A stretch of DNA of 64,000 nt from Oikopleura dioica (lineage: Eukaryota > Chordata > Appendicularia > Copelata > Oikopleuridae), in the NCBI GenBank assembly GCA_907165135.1, contig OU015567.1:5089001-5153000 (forward strand), read 5' to 3'. Positions 46,567-57,159 of the stretch are shown piece by piece; within the stretch, counting starts at the first letter, position 1; each line of letters starts with the position of its first letter. Made by a program: the position numbers and the translations under genes. A model generated the notes under the pieces. It was not told the origin of the DNA. It saw nothing but the letters and a program-made list of their open reading frames with translations, and ran no database searches.

Positions 46567-47156
46567 ATGAAGGTTTTGGGACTCTTTTTCGGAGGTAAGT
46601 AAAGAAAGTATGCGGCTTTGAATCTCTTCTCGGCTCAATTTTTCTCTGTCTCGAAGCCGCACGCGGCTACTCGATATCCTATCATAATAATCCTCATTTC
46701 AAGGCCTTGGAGTAATGGCGAGAATAAACGACCGCGCCGGATTTATCGAAGAATACGACGATCAAGACGAAGACACTAGAAATGAAGGATTCGAAGCCTT
46801 CGCCATTGAAAATCTCGATGGAGCAGGGCGAAATGGCAAACCGAAATGGCGAAAAGTTCAAAACTCAAAATGCGGTGGAATTGCTGCGCCGAACGAAAAT
46901 GGCGTTTTTTGGCGCTGCTCGGTGCTAGAATTGGCAAAACGGACGAAAAAACGATGCAGAGGTAAAAATGAAAAAATAAGGGGGAGAGTGGGAATAATTC
47001 AAAATTGTAGCATTTTGCATGAACCGACGAAAAACATCATTCAACGAAGACGCGATAAGAAAAGTGATTTGCGATAAGGAACTCGGCTGGAGACCTGGTG
47101 GAGCTGGTCGATTCATCGCTGGGCCGTTCAATTTCGACTCTATTTCTTGTTCATGA
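46567..47156 (+). CDS. Small secreted Cys-containing protein
   Basis: Exons 46567-46594, 46704-46961 and 47011-47156 join in phase to about 143 residues. The first exon plus the start of the second give the signal peptide MKVLGLFFGGLGVMA. The mature part is acidic (EEYDDQDEDTRNEG), then basic with Cys at SKCGGIAAP, WRCSVLEL, KKRCRAFCMNRR, VICDKELGW and SISCS-stop, six Cys in all, enough for three disulfides. The first intron carries a GCGGCTT hairpin (46608-46675). No known family is recognised. Confidence 0.6.
46608..46675. repeat. GCGGCTT hairpin in intron
   Basis: ATGCGGCTTTGAATCTCTTC and TCGAAGCCGCACGCGGCTAC form a short inverted structure; the intron is little more than this element. 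Confidence 0.6.
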
Positions 47157-47396
47157 GCTAATTTTTCTAATAAAAGAAGCGATTTTTAGTCCGAAATTGA
47201 AAGTATTTATACAGGGGCAGGAGTGGATAGCTTGGAGTCGATGATTCGCACATTCGACGTCTTGCGCCACGTTCTTTGAGCAGTTACCCACGGCATTCTG
47301 AATAAATTTATTGAAGCAAATCTTGTTCGCTCAATCCTTGGCGCTGGAATGCGAGTTTCAATTATTCAGTCGCCGAAAATCCAACAAAAATACTAA

Positions 47397-47760
47397 TTAA
47401 TTCTTGGGAAAAAGCCAAAAATTAAGTACAGTTACAGTTAGATAATTGGCTCGGTAGCCTGTCAAGAAAACCTGAGTCAGTTTGTCTACACAGGTTGCCG
47501 AGCACAGGTTGGATACGTACTCATAATTGAGCTCCTCATCCTCAAAATCGTCATATCCGCAAATTGCCCTCAAGAGCCGCATCAACAGCCAGCCGGAAAC
47601 AACCATAAGCAAACAGAAACACAAGTAAAAAAGCTGCCACAAGCCAATATTTTCTTTGAAAGCACCGGAAGGAGCTTCTTTGCATTTGAACTTTTTTTGG
47701 CTTTCTAGTAATTCCGAAAAATGAAAAGAAAATTTGAAGTTCTTCAACCTTTCTTCATAT
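47397..47760 (-). CDS. Small single-pass membrane protein (start unresolved)
   Basis: The frame encodes KNFKFSFHFSELLESQKKFK, a 23-residue hydrophobic segment (LWQLFYLCFCLLMVVSGWLL) and an acidic tail FEDEELNYEY. After that Tyr a GTATCC could start a 57-base intron that consists of the MITE at 47449 and ends TTTTCTTGACAG; without splicing the frame stays open into element-derived sequence. No ATG was found in the exon; an upstream exon such as the one encoding MSFNVPQAYKKHGFKK (about 47955-48034) may supply it. Confidence 0.4.
47449..47503. mobile_element. Minimal AACCTGTGTAG MITE forming an intron
   Basis: GGCTCGGTAGCCTGTCAAGA with CCTGAGTCAG faces TTTGTCTACACAGGTTGCCG directly, with almost no loop. 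Read on the minus strand it supplies TTTTCTTGACAG, a good 3' splice site. Confidence 0.7.
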
Positions 47761-47780
47761 TGAATTTAGGATGACCCTGG

Positions 47781-47948
47781 GCTCGGAAACCTGTGTAGAA
47801 ATCCTGAGTCAGGATTTGAAAGATATCTGATGGAAAGAATGATAACTTCGCGGAGCCGCACCGCGGCTTATTTATTAAAAACCCGCTACGCGGCTTTTCA
47901 TGAATATTTTTCAGACCCTGACTCAGGTTTTCAACACAGGTTGCCCCG
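47781..47948. mobile_element. AACCTGTGTAG MITE
   Basis: Left GGGCTCGGAAACCTGTGTAG, right CTGACTCAGGTTTTCAACAC, with two AGCCGC..GCGGCT palindromes inside. Confidence 0.85.
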
Positions 47949-48440
47949 CTCTAAATCTGTTCGTTTTCCTTCTCTCTTTCGTTCTTTTTAAAGCCATGTT
48001 TCTTATACGCCTGAGGGACGTTAAAGCTCATTTCGGCAATAAAAAAGTGAATAAATTTTAGTTTTAAGCTCCTTGGAGAAGCGCGAAAAAAGAATAGAGT
48101 AAATTTTAAATAAGGTTGATTTTGCTTATTCCAGCTCAATATTTGATCAGCGATTCAATAGGCCGAAGATGGCGATCTCCACCTCTCTTTCTCGCCCGAG
48201 GCAATTTCAATTGTTGCTCCAGGCAGCCCAAAATTCATCAAAAGTTAATAGGCAAGAAGTAGAATTTGCCAAGTTGCCACTTTTTCGGTAGATTTTTTTT
48301 TATTGAAGGAGTCGAGTCTTTTTGGATCAGGAGAAAAATGGGTTGGAAGAATCATTAAATAGAAGTGATTGATTACAGTAGTGCAGACTCATTCATTCAG
48401 TCTGCCAGACTGGTTACAGAAGCAAAAAAGGCTGTTCTGG

Positions 48441-48558
48441 GTCCTGCAACCAGAGTAGAAGACCTGACTCAGGGTCTGAAGGAGCTTTATTGAGAAGCCG
48501 CGTAGCGGCTTATTTAAAAACGAAGCCGCTTTTCATCCTTCAGAACTCTGGTTGTAGA
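48441..48558. mobile_element. AACCTGTGTAG MITE, diverged copy
   Basis: Left CCTGCAACCAGAGTAGAAGA followed by CCTGACTCAGGGTCTGAAGG, right TCAGAACTCTGGTTGTAGAT, with AAGCCGCGTAGCGGCTT inside. Both ends share the altered CCAGAGT/ACTCTGG bases, so the arms have changed together. Confidence 0.7.
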
Positions 48559-48647
48559 TCCAAGTACCTGGTGCAAAATCAACTTTTTGAAAATCAAATG
48601 GAAGGAAACTGGTGTTTTTGAATAAGACAAATATTGAATTCTTGAAG

Positions 48648-49375
48648 TTAGAGAGAAGAATAACCACCTTCCCAGTTGGAGACGGATTTGTAGCCAAGTT
48701 CGATCAATGCATTCTTTTCTTTGGTTAATTTTTGAGGGATCATTAATTGTAAGATGGTCGGCGAGACTTGGAAGCGCGACCAGAAATCTCTAGATGATAT
48801 TTTTCAAGGAGCGCGCCGGCCGGCATTTTCTCATTCTACGGATTTGTCGGGTCCGAGCCAGAGAATTTAACAAGTAAGGAAGAGAGATCAACGATCTTGA
48901 TTTTAATTCATTTTCTAGCGAAAAGGGACACCATATCAGAAGTACCCACCACAGCGAGCTCTCATCCACCATTCGGATACCAAGAAAATGGGGCAAGGTG
49001 GAAGCCATCGACGGATAATTCTCGCTATCTCTCTTACTGAAAATACAGTCGCAACTTTCCTCAATAAAAAAATTTCCCAAAATTTAACCGTTCCTGTGCC
49101 ATTTGTCCTCTTTTCCCTTTTTGGCAGTAGACGATAATTTCCTGCTCCAATTTCGGCTTTTCGATTCCATGAGCGCTCTTGAAATCGCCCGCTTCTTTCG
49201 CGAATTCGGAAGGAACGTTGGTGTGGGTGATGTTCAAAAAGTTCTTGGCGCCGAGTTTCCCGGCTTCGAGCTCGTCTGGTCGGCGGACATCGATGAAGAG
49301 AACGGAGTCGTTTGAGAGATGGGCTTGAACTTGAGCGGTAGAAAGTTGCGCCATTTTTTCTGAATAAAAAGACAT
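48648..49375 (-). CDS. TSTD1: Thiosulfate sulfurtransferase, single rhodanese domain
   Basis: Exon 1 (49094-49375) encodes VLFIDVRRPDELEAGKLGAK and EKPKLEQEIIVYCQKGKRGQ; the Cys in VYCQKGKRG is the persulfide-carrying catalytic residue. Vertebrate TSTD1 has the same EKPKLE..(V)FFCQMGKRG block. Exon 2 (48648-48713) encodes NALIELGYKSVSNWEGGYSS and stops. Joined as CAG/GAACGG..AAAAG/AATGC the product is 115 residues, the length I recall for human TSTD1, and Cys-to-GlyTyr spacing is exactly that of the family. TSTD1 transfers sulfane sulfur, for example from thiosulfate to glutathione, in the cytosol. The only intron (380 bases) starts GA, not GT: no GT donor gives a matching phase. A second possible start is MAQLST at 49351. 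Confidence 0.85.
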
Positions 49376-49719
49376 TTTAAAAATTATACAAGATTTTGAA
49401 GTTATATCTCACTTATTTACTTAAGAAATAATCAGTAATAATGATTCATTTTATTTTCATTTGTATTTTAAAGAACCATGGATAATAATTTGTATTTCAT
49501 AAACAGGACGGAGAGAATCGTTTGCTAAGTACAGCGAAGTGCGATGGGTTGATATTGCTTCATTTAATCTTCTTTTTTTCTCTTTGCGAGCGGAAACCAT
49601 TTTTTTTATTTTTTCATTTTTTGAGAAATGAGTCAGCGGCGCTGCGCCAATCTCCCGCGCGTCCAGAAATTCCTCCTTTCAAAAATGAGAAAATCCGAAG
49701 AAAGCTGGAAAAATAAACA

Positions 49720-52700
49720 ATGAGAATTCAAAGCCTAAGAAAAGTCTGTCAAGTCTCCCGATTGAACATTCCTCTTGTCAATGAGAAAATAAGCGATCAT
49801 GTTTTTGGAGAAAAGGCGAAAAAAGTGGGAAAATGCGAAAATTTGGAAGAAATTGAATGGTCGTTGAGAAATATGAAGATTTTTAATGAAGAATGCTCAG
49901 ATTTCGATTCAGGAATGGGTTCCGCTTATATTTGCGCCAAATTTCTTACAGTAACATTCTGTTACTAGCAATTTCAAACCCAGAAAAAGCCGAAAATCTC
50001 TCCCTTCCAACTTTACTCTCTCCAAATCTCGTCGAGCACACCGAAAAAGCCGCCCTCGATGGAATCGGAGACTCTTTTTTCAAAAATATTTCTGGCGTCT
50101 TGGACGTTAAAAATCTCCCGTCTGCTCCGACTTCTTTTGTTTTGAATGAATCTGGGTGGATCAAGTACAAAAGTGGCAAAAAGCCGAAGAAAATTGACTA
50201 TCCTGATGAAAAATGCCTCGTTTTCGATACTGAAAATATTGTCCGAATTGGCAGCTGCCCAGGTACAGTCTGGTTTCAGTAACCTGTGCACAAAACCTGA
50301 GTCAGGGTCCTGAAACGCCGCTATCAAAGGTCGTCGAAAACCCTGACTCAGGTTTTCTACACTGGTTGCTGGGCCCTTTCTCTCCTTTTCTTTGTTAACC
50401 GCATGGGACAGAAGGTGTATTCCACTGCACTTAAGGACTTTTCAGCTAAATAACTTCCGAACGAATAGTCCAAATTAGATAAAAATTAAAATGGTTGTTC
50501 CTTCACTTTATTGAAGCATGTCTGCCAAGTTTCAAGGAATTATCGGTTACCGACCGCCCTCTGCACCGGATTATATGCGGCCTAATTGCCCTCCCGCTGA
50601 GTGTTTGCACATTGAAACCGAACCAATATCAAGAATTTTGTCTACTAAAAGGGGTTTTATATGTTTTCGATGCTGCTGATTTCAAATATTGAATTTACTT
50701 TTTCGAGAAATCTAAATAAGAGATAATTTTTGAAACCCTCCATAGAAAAATGGCATTTTTTCTGCAATAAGAAAAAGCGCTATGCAAATTTTGATAGCGG
50801 ATTTGAAATCTACACCCCAAAATTAGTATTGGGTATAATTTTCAAGTTTATCCGACCAGTAGTTTTCTTAAGTGCAGTGGAATACACCTTCTGTCCGAGC
50901 GCCTCTATCCACCGATCTGTCCCATGCGGTTAATCTAACTTCTAGTTTCTTAAAGTCATGACTGCTGCCGTCTCCGACTCCGCTTGGTACACCTGGATCA
51001 GCCCTAAATTCTTCTCCAACTCTCTTCCAACCGACGATCATCTCCAAAAATCCGACCTAATCGACTTTGGTCCTGAAGAACAAATTCTCATCGGACACAA
51101 TGTCGCTTTCGACAGAACACGAGTTCAACAAGAATATGAATTCAAGAGCAACAAGACCTTTATCGATACAATGTCGCTTCATAACTCGCTTCATGGGGTT
51201 AGTTCCAAGCAATATGCGCTGAAGAAGAAGTCGGAATCAACCAAGCTCAAATTCAGGTAGACAAGAGGCGTTACTTGAAGAAAACCGGCTTCTGCAACCG
51301 GCTTCTGCAAAACTTTCCATAACCTTTCATTCAGTGACCGATATCTGTACGGTCCCGACTTCAGATGGCTGCACTACTGTTCTCTTTCCAACTTGGCCGA
51401 TGTCCACCATTTCTACCACAAAAACGCCCCGCCAATGGACAAACAAATCCGCAACATTTTCGTCGACGGAACAATCGACGACATCCGCAAAAATCTTCAC
51501 GATCTCATGGCCTACAACATCCTCGACGTCAAAGCAACAGCTGAAGTCTTCGCCGCGACTTTTCCTCTCTATTTGTCGAGGTATCCAAATCCTGTGAATT
51601 TGTTTGGAATGCTGAAGATGGGATCGCCGAAGTTAAAGATTACCGCTCCAGCTTGGAACGAATACGTCGAAAAGTCGAATGAGGAATTCGAAGGTATGAA
51701 GAACACGCTTGAATGCGATGTTCTACCTGATCTGGCAAGAGCTGTGTTTGAAAAATACAAGTCTTCTTGGCTCGAATCTGCCGGGAAGGAGAATTTCGAT
51801 GCGCTTGAAAAGCGACATCTTTGGAACTCCGACCCTTTTCTTGCCTCACTTGACTGGTCACCAGCGACGAAGAAGAGCCCCCTGCCAAAGTGGATCAAGC
51901 CTATTTTGAAGGAAAAGCGACTATCGATGAATAACAGATCAGTTCCTTACCTTCTTCGCCTCGAGTGGGAAGGAAAACGGGTTCTTCATTCGAAAAAAAC
52001 TGGTTGGGCGCATGTGAATCAGAATTCGGAAGAATTGACGCCTTTGCCGCATGATAAAGCGGGTCAGAAAGTCGGAATGCTCATGACGAGTAATTACTCG
52101 AAGCACATTCTCAGCGGGAAATTGACAACTCGCTGCGAATTCGGGAAAGAAATCATCAAGAAGATCATGGAAGTAAATACCCGCGGTTCCTACTGGCGCG
52201 CCTACCGCGAGCGCTTCAAAAAGATCTTGTTCCTAAATGATAAAGAGGATAGATACAGCTGGCATTTGCCGATGCAAGTTCCTCATGGAACTGTGACTCG
52301 AAGGGCGAAGGATTCTTTTTGGATGGTCGCCCAGGGAAATGACTCGAACGATGAGAAGCTTGGAATGGGGGCGTTTTCGCTGGCACAGATGGATGAGGAT
52401 TGGGTGTATGTAAGCGCGGATGTTGACAGTCAGGAAATTTGGATTGCGTCGCTCTTTGCTGATATGTACAAAGATCTTGGAGAAGTTGGAGTTACCGGTG
52501 AGTTATTTGCTAAATTGGTAGATATTCTTAGATCGACTAGATATTCAAAGTTTGAGGATTGAAGAATTTTTGATTTATTCAATTTTTAGGCCTCTCGTAC
52601 ATGACTTTGAACGGATCAAAAGCAGCTGGGACGGATATTCATACCATCACCGCGAATCAAGTTGGAATGGATCGAAACTCAGCGAAGATACTCAACTATG

Positions 52701-53590
52701 CCAGGCTTTACTTATGCGGCAAGCAGAATGCCTTGGACCTACTCGGGCCGAAAGACGGAGCTGGAAAGATTGTGGATGAGCTGTGGCGATTTACGAAAGG
52801 AAAGTCAGTACTGATAAGAAATCCAGTCAGCCAGGAGGGGAACAAAATTTTGTCAGATGGGATCAACCAGTTGGAATTTTTGACGGAAAATGAGGCGAAA
52901 CGATTCAAATTTCTTGTTCAAAAGCTGCAGTCGGATACGATGCTCCGCGACAGTGAAAAGGACGAGCTTTTACAGTCAATTTACAAGCTCGTTCCAGCTG
53001 CGAAAAAGACCATTGACGAAATCGAAGATCTCTTTGACGAGCCCAGGCGAGTCTTTGCCAACGGGATCGAATCAGAACTCTTCAATTATCTCCAACTTAC
53101 TGCCATTGAGGACCAGCCTGTGACTCCCGTTCTAGGCGGGAATCTGCCAATGCCGCTTTTGAACCGATACGCGCCAATGCACCAGACGACGCGATGCAAC
53201 TGGCTGATTCAGTCTTCTGCTGTTGATTTTCTTCATTTGTTCTTGGCGAATATGGACTACTTGATCAAGGAATACCGGATCAACGCGTTCTACAGCCTGT
53301 CCATCCACGATATGATCCAGTTTATTTCGTCCAAAGAAGATCGCTATCGAACGGCACTTGCCTTCCAGCTGGCTCATTTGTACACTCGCGCATATTTTTC
53401 CCTGAAATGCGGGCTCCCTCAGCTGCCGCAGAATGTCGCCTTCTTTTCTTCAGTGGAAATCGACCGGTCAATGAGAAAAGACAAGGGACTGCCGTGGAAC
53501 AGCGAACTGTATGGGGATGATCCAGGAAGAGCAGAAACGCTCGATATTTCTAGAATAATTGAACTGACAAATGGAACACTCTCTAAATAA
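49720..53590 (+). CDS. POLG: Mitochondrial DNA polymerase gamma, catalytic subunit
   Basis: Five exons (49720-49918, 49969-50262, 50956-51256, 51335-52497, 52590-53590) join in phase to 985 residues. The 3'-5' exonuclease motifs are intact: LVFDTEN (Exo I), IGHNVAFDRTRV (Exo II) and YNILDVKAT (Exo III). In the polymerase, motif A is VSADVDSQEIWIASLFAD, motif B is MDRNSAKILNYARLYLCG (Arg, Lys and Tyr retained) and motif C is SLSIHDMIQFIS. In motif C the catalytic Asp stays but the next residue is Met instead of the Glu of the HDE motif. The linker between the two halves is short, so the protein is smaller than the human one (about 1,240). It replicates and proofreads mitochondrial DNA; a cleavable leader is likely at the basic N-terminus. 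The second intron (50263-50955) is inflated by two MITEs. Confidence 0.92.
50280..50370. mobile_element. AACCTGTGTAG MITE in POLG intron
   Basis: AACCTGTGCACAAAACCTGA with GTCAGGGTCC faces ACCCTGACTCAGG and TTTTCTACACTGGTT, without GCGGCTT hairpins. Confidence 0.8.
50399..50929. mobile_element. TTAA-flanked MITE with sub-terminal repeats, piggyBac-like
   Basis: It is flanked by TTAA at 50395-50398 and 50930-50933. Ends CCGCATGGGACAG and CTGTCCCATGCGG are perfect inverses. A second, longer inverted pair (GGACAGAAGGTGTATTCCAC with TGCACTTAAG) lies at the left end and, set back by about 30 bases, near the right end. Asymmetric sub-terminal repeats plus TTAA are typical of piggyBac elements. It is 531 bases with no transposase. 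Confidence 0.85.
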
Positions 53591-53686
53591 CTGCCATTTC
53601 TCTTCACTTTTAATTTTGACGCCAACTTTTGCGACCTCGAAAATCCTCACAATCTTCAACTCGAACCAACCCCCTTCTTTTTAGAT

Positions 53687-56600
53687 ATGGAAGCGGAGGA
53701 CGTTCGCCTCCGCCTTCAGCGGCTGTATAAATTGACAGCTGATGAGGCGAATACACTTATACAATCCGCCCTTGATTCGAGAAAGAAAGAGAGACTCCTT
53801 CAAGTTCGAGCGCAGTCGAAGAAGATTGCAAATCGAGTCAATCATAAAGTGAAGAACAAGGAGAGATCAGCGCTGAAAGAGTTGAGCAATACGCTGGAAG
53901 AAGAATGGAAAGCAAAACAGGTACTGTCCTTCAATAATTCATTTTCTCCATGAAATTCTAGCGCGAGCGACTAGAGCAAGCAGAGGCAGAATTCGAAGAA
54001 GCCCTCCGCCTTCGTGGTGAAGCCCAGCGCATCGCGGAAGCTCAAAATAACTCCAAACAACACTCGACTCTCGACCAAGATCTCCAACGAAAACGAATGG
54101 ACGATGCTGACCGACGATACCAAATAGCGGTGACGAAGCTGCGCCAAGAGCGCAAACGCGCTGCGGAAGAAAACCGCGAACGAGAGAAGCACAAATCCGA
54201 AGCGATTGAAAAAGAACGAATTCGGGCAGCAGCTGTGGCGGCTTTGGGCACGCCGGAGTCGATGAAGCCGCGGGCGGAGGATAAAACGTTGAGGAACAAA
54301 GTCAGTCTGCATAACAACGATGTACGAGTGAAAGACTCGTTTTATGATCAACCAGAGCATGCTGTTATCCCCGCCACGAGTGAAGACAACATCGTCGACG
54401 CCTTCCAAGCCGCCGCGGAGCAAGCAAAAATCGTCGAAGAACGCCTTCGTAATGAGAACATCCGCCACACAGAAGCAGCAATGAAGTCCACTCTCCGAGG
54501 CGAAGATGCGCTGAGAAAAGTCAGATTGGACAATTCAAAGGCGACGCTAGAATCGAACCTGGAAGTTCTTCGTCGAAAAGAATTTGCGAGACAGAATGCC
54601 GGGTCAATGGCGGCGACTGAGAAGAGACTGGCGATGAACCAAGCGACAAAGCAGTTTCAGATGGAGCAAATCGTTGCTGACGCGATTGGCGGTAGAGGGT
54701 ACTCAGTCACGCCCGACCCAGAGCTGGATATTTCCTCGGCAACGGATTCTAGCGCCGTTGATCCGCCGCACTCAATTCCATACACTCACTATGATCTTCC
54801 ACAGCAGCCAGAAGAAGAGCAAGATCCCGAAGATGATGATGAGCGAACGTTGACTCCCGAGCCACCAACTGCCACCCTTCCAGAAGCGACACAAGTTCCA
54901 TCAATTCTCAAAACTTCAAATCATTTCAATATCGCAAAAGAGACCCACTCAGTGCGCTTCAACGACGAGCAAAGACAGCTGCTGGAAATGTTCGAATCAC
55001 AAAAACGCGAAATGGAAGCACTTCTTGAACAAGCGAAAATCGAGCATGAAGAGAACCTCCGTCAGCTAGAACTTGCTCAAGCATCGACACTTGAAGGCGA
55101 AACGAGTGGTCTTTCAGCGAGTCAGTGTTCTTCCACGTCGAATAATAGCAGCGCAGTAATGACGCAGAAAGTGATCGAAAACTTGGACGCAATCAAGTCG
55201 TATCAAGAAAGATTAATTCAAAAGTACTCTTCTGGCTCAGAAAACAACGCAACAACTTCATCATCAATATCAGCATCAACCAGTGCAATTCCTTCAACAA
55301 ATTCCAGCGCAGAGCAGCCTTCAAATATCAACTACTCAATTCAAGCTCACGAAGTCAATTCCTCAGATTTATCAAATTCGAAGCAAAGCACCTCAGGCCC
55401 GAATTACGTTGGATTATCTCCTTACACACCTCCAACATTCCATGAATCAATGTTTGATGCGACAAAAGTCTCACAAACGAGCATATCAAAAAGGGAGCCA
55501 TCGAAAGGAATGATTGATATTGAAGAAGAACTTCGACAAGAGCAAGAAATAATCGGTAAGTTAAATATCTTCTAAAGGAAATCCTCTTTTCAACCTTCTT
55601 TGTAGCAAAGAATGAGGCAGAGCTTCAAAAACTCCGAGCAATCTCAGAAAATTTGGAAAGGCAAATGATGGGGTTGACCTTATCAAGCACAGGGCCAATT
55701 TATCAACAGAGCCAGCAAAGTATTGAAGTCAAAGATCTCCCATCGCTCTCAGAATCATATCATTCCAAGTAAAACCGCCTTTTCTCCTATTTTCTCATCC
55801 TTTTCCAAGTGCATCTTCAATCAAAGTCGCTGACGCTCCCGCAGCAAGTCGAGAAGAAACTCTTCAAACTCCAACTCCACCACCAGTGACTGTAGAGCGG
55901 CTGAAACTCGATCAATCTGGCGTCACGGATTCTGCTCCCACAGAGTCGACTCCGCGATCAGAGCAACGGACGAAAATGACGAGAAAAGTGTCGAAAAATC
56001 TGTCCAACTTGTCTCACTCGAGCGTAAATGAGACTTCATACATTTCCCTGCCAGATACTCAACCGTACAAGTTTCGTAAGTGGCGCAATACTCATTTGAT
56101 CCTCTATCAATTTTTTCAGAGGGCTTTAACTCATCCAGCTCGAGTATTTCAACAATCTCCCGCGACAGCCAAACCCAATCACACGGCACAGCAACACTGA
56201 TCGGCATTTCAAAGGCAACGGACGAGCAGCCAACAACGACAGAACCATCTTTTTCAAATCAATCGATTCTTCTTGGAGTTCGAAAGCACAAATCTGACCC
56301 AATCTCTACTGGAAACGCTCATGAGGCTCAACACTCGACATTTTCCGGAAGCTACTCGGAAGGGAGAATCAACGACATTATCAGAGAAACACTGCAGGAA
56401 ATTATGCAACAAGAAGGACATGATGTTGCTCTTGGGTGAGTTCTGCTTTTTTGGGAAGTCGTTTTTGATATCTTTTTTCAGACTTCCTTCTTTATCTGTA
56501 ACACCAGTCTCGACCGTCAACGAAACTCCCCTCGTCCCAGCCACCTTTGCCGAGCTAGAATCCATCTCTTCCGACAACGATACAAAGAGCGAGCTGCCAA

Positions 56601-57064
56601 AGCCCGATCCTAACGAAGATCCTGACGAGCTGTCCGAAACTGACACTGAAATTTTAACAAAACTGCTGATGGAGCAATTCAACGGGCTTGAAAAGGATCT
56701 CAACGCAGCGGAAATTGCTAATGAGAGGTTTTCTTGCTTGTTTCAGGCTCTTTTTCTAACGATTTCTTTGAAGCTATGGAGTGATAACAGAACCAGTGAA
56801 TGTTCTCCCGACAAGCCCGTCTTCAGAAAATTCCGGGACGAATTCTCTGGTTCACGGCTTTGCTGGTATTGACTTCAACGTTACTCCAGGCAGCCCCGTT
56901 GTTTTGTCTGAAATGGAGCTCAATCATTTGCCAGAACTGAGCACAACCGTTGAAGGTAATTTCTCCCCATTTTCCCTTTCTCATCGTCGATTTCAGAAGA
57001 CTCATCTTATCAACGAACACCTGGTGATTCTGCCTCGCCAAGTTCTTCCCGAGAAAATAATTGA
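53687..57064 (+). CDS. CEP295: CEP295-like centriole protein
   Basis: Eight exons (53687-53920, 53962-55555, 55606-55768, 55810-56075, 56120-56435, 56482-56727, 56774-56955, 56997-57064) join in phase to 1,022 residues. The N-terminus resembles CEP295: RLYKLTADEANTLIQSAL, RKKERLLQVRAQSKKIANRV, KELSNTLEEEWKAKQ, EEALRLRGEAQRIAEAQNN, and a long Lys/Glu/Arg coiled coil to about residue 300. The rest is mostly disordered Ser/Thr/Pro/Glu with further short helices (LRQEQEIIGKNEAELQKLR region; ETDTEILTKLLMEQFNGLEK). Vertebrate CEP295 is about 2,600 residues and drives centriole-to-centrosome conversion; this copy is much shorter, and its C-terminal ALMS motif was not recognised. The gene starts 96 bases after the POLG stop on the same strand. 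Confidence 0.75.
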
Positions 57065-57120
57065 CGCCGCTTTGAAAATTTTTTATATTCAGATTTTTAT
57101 TTTTCCAATTTTTTCTGTTC

Positions 57121-57126
57121 AATAAA
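57121..57126 (+). terminator. Poly(A) signal of CEP295-like gene
   Basis: AATAAA lies 57 bases after the stop. The converging stomatin-like gene has its own AATAAA on the minus strand at 57096-57101, so the two 3' ends overlap. Confidence 0.6.
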
Positions 57127-57159
57127 ACTCAAAACATAAATTTACAAGGTTGGAAAAAG

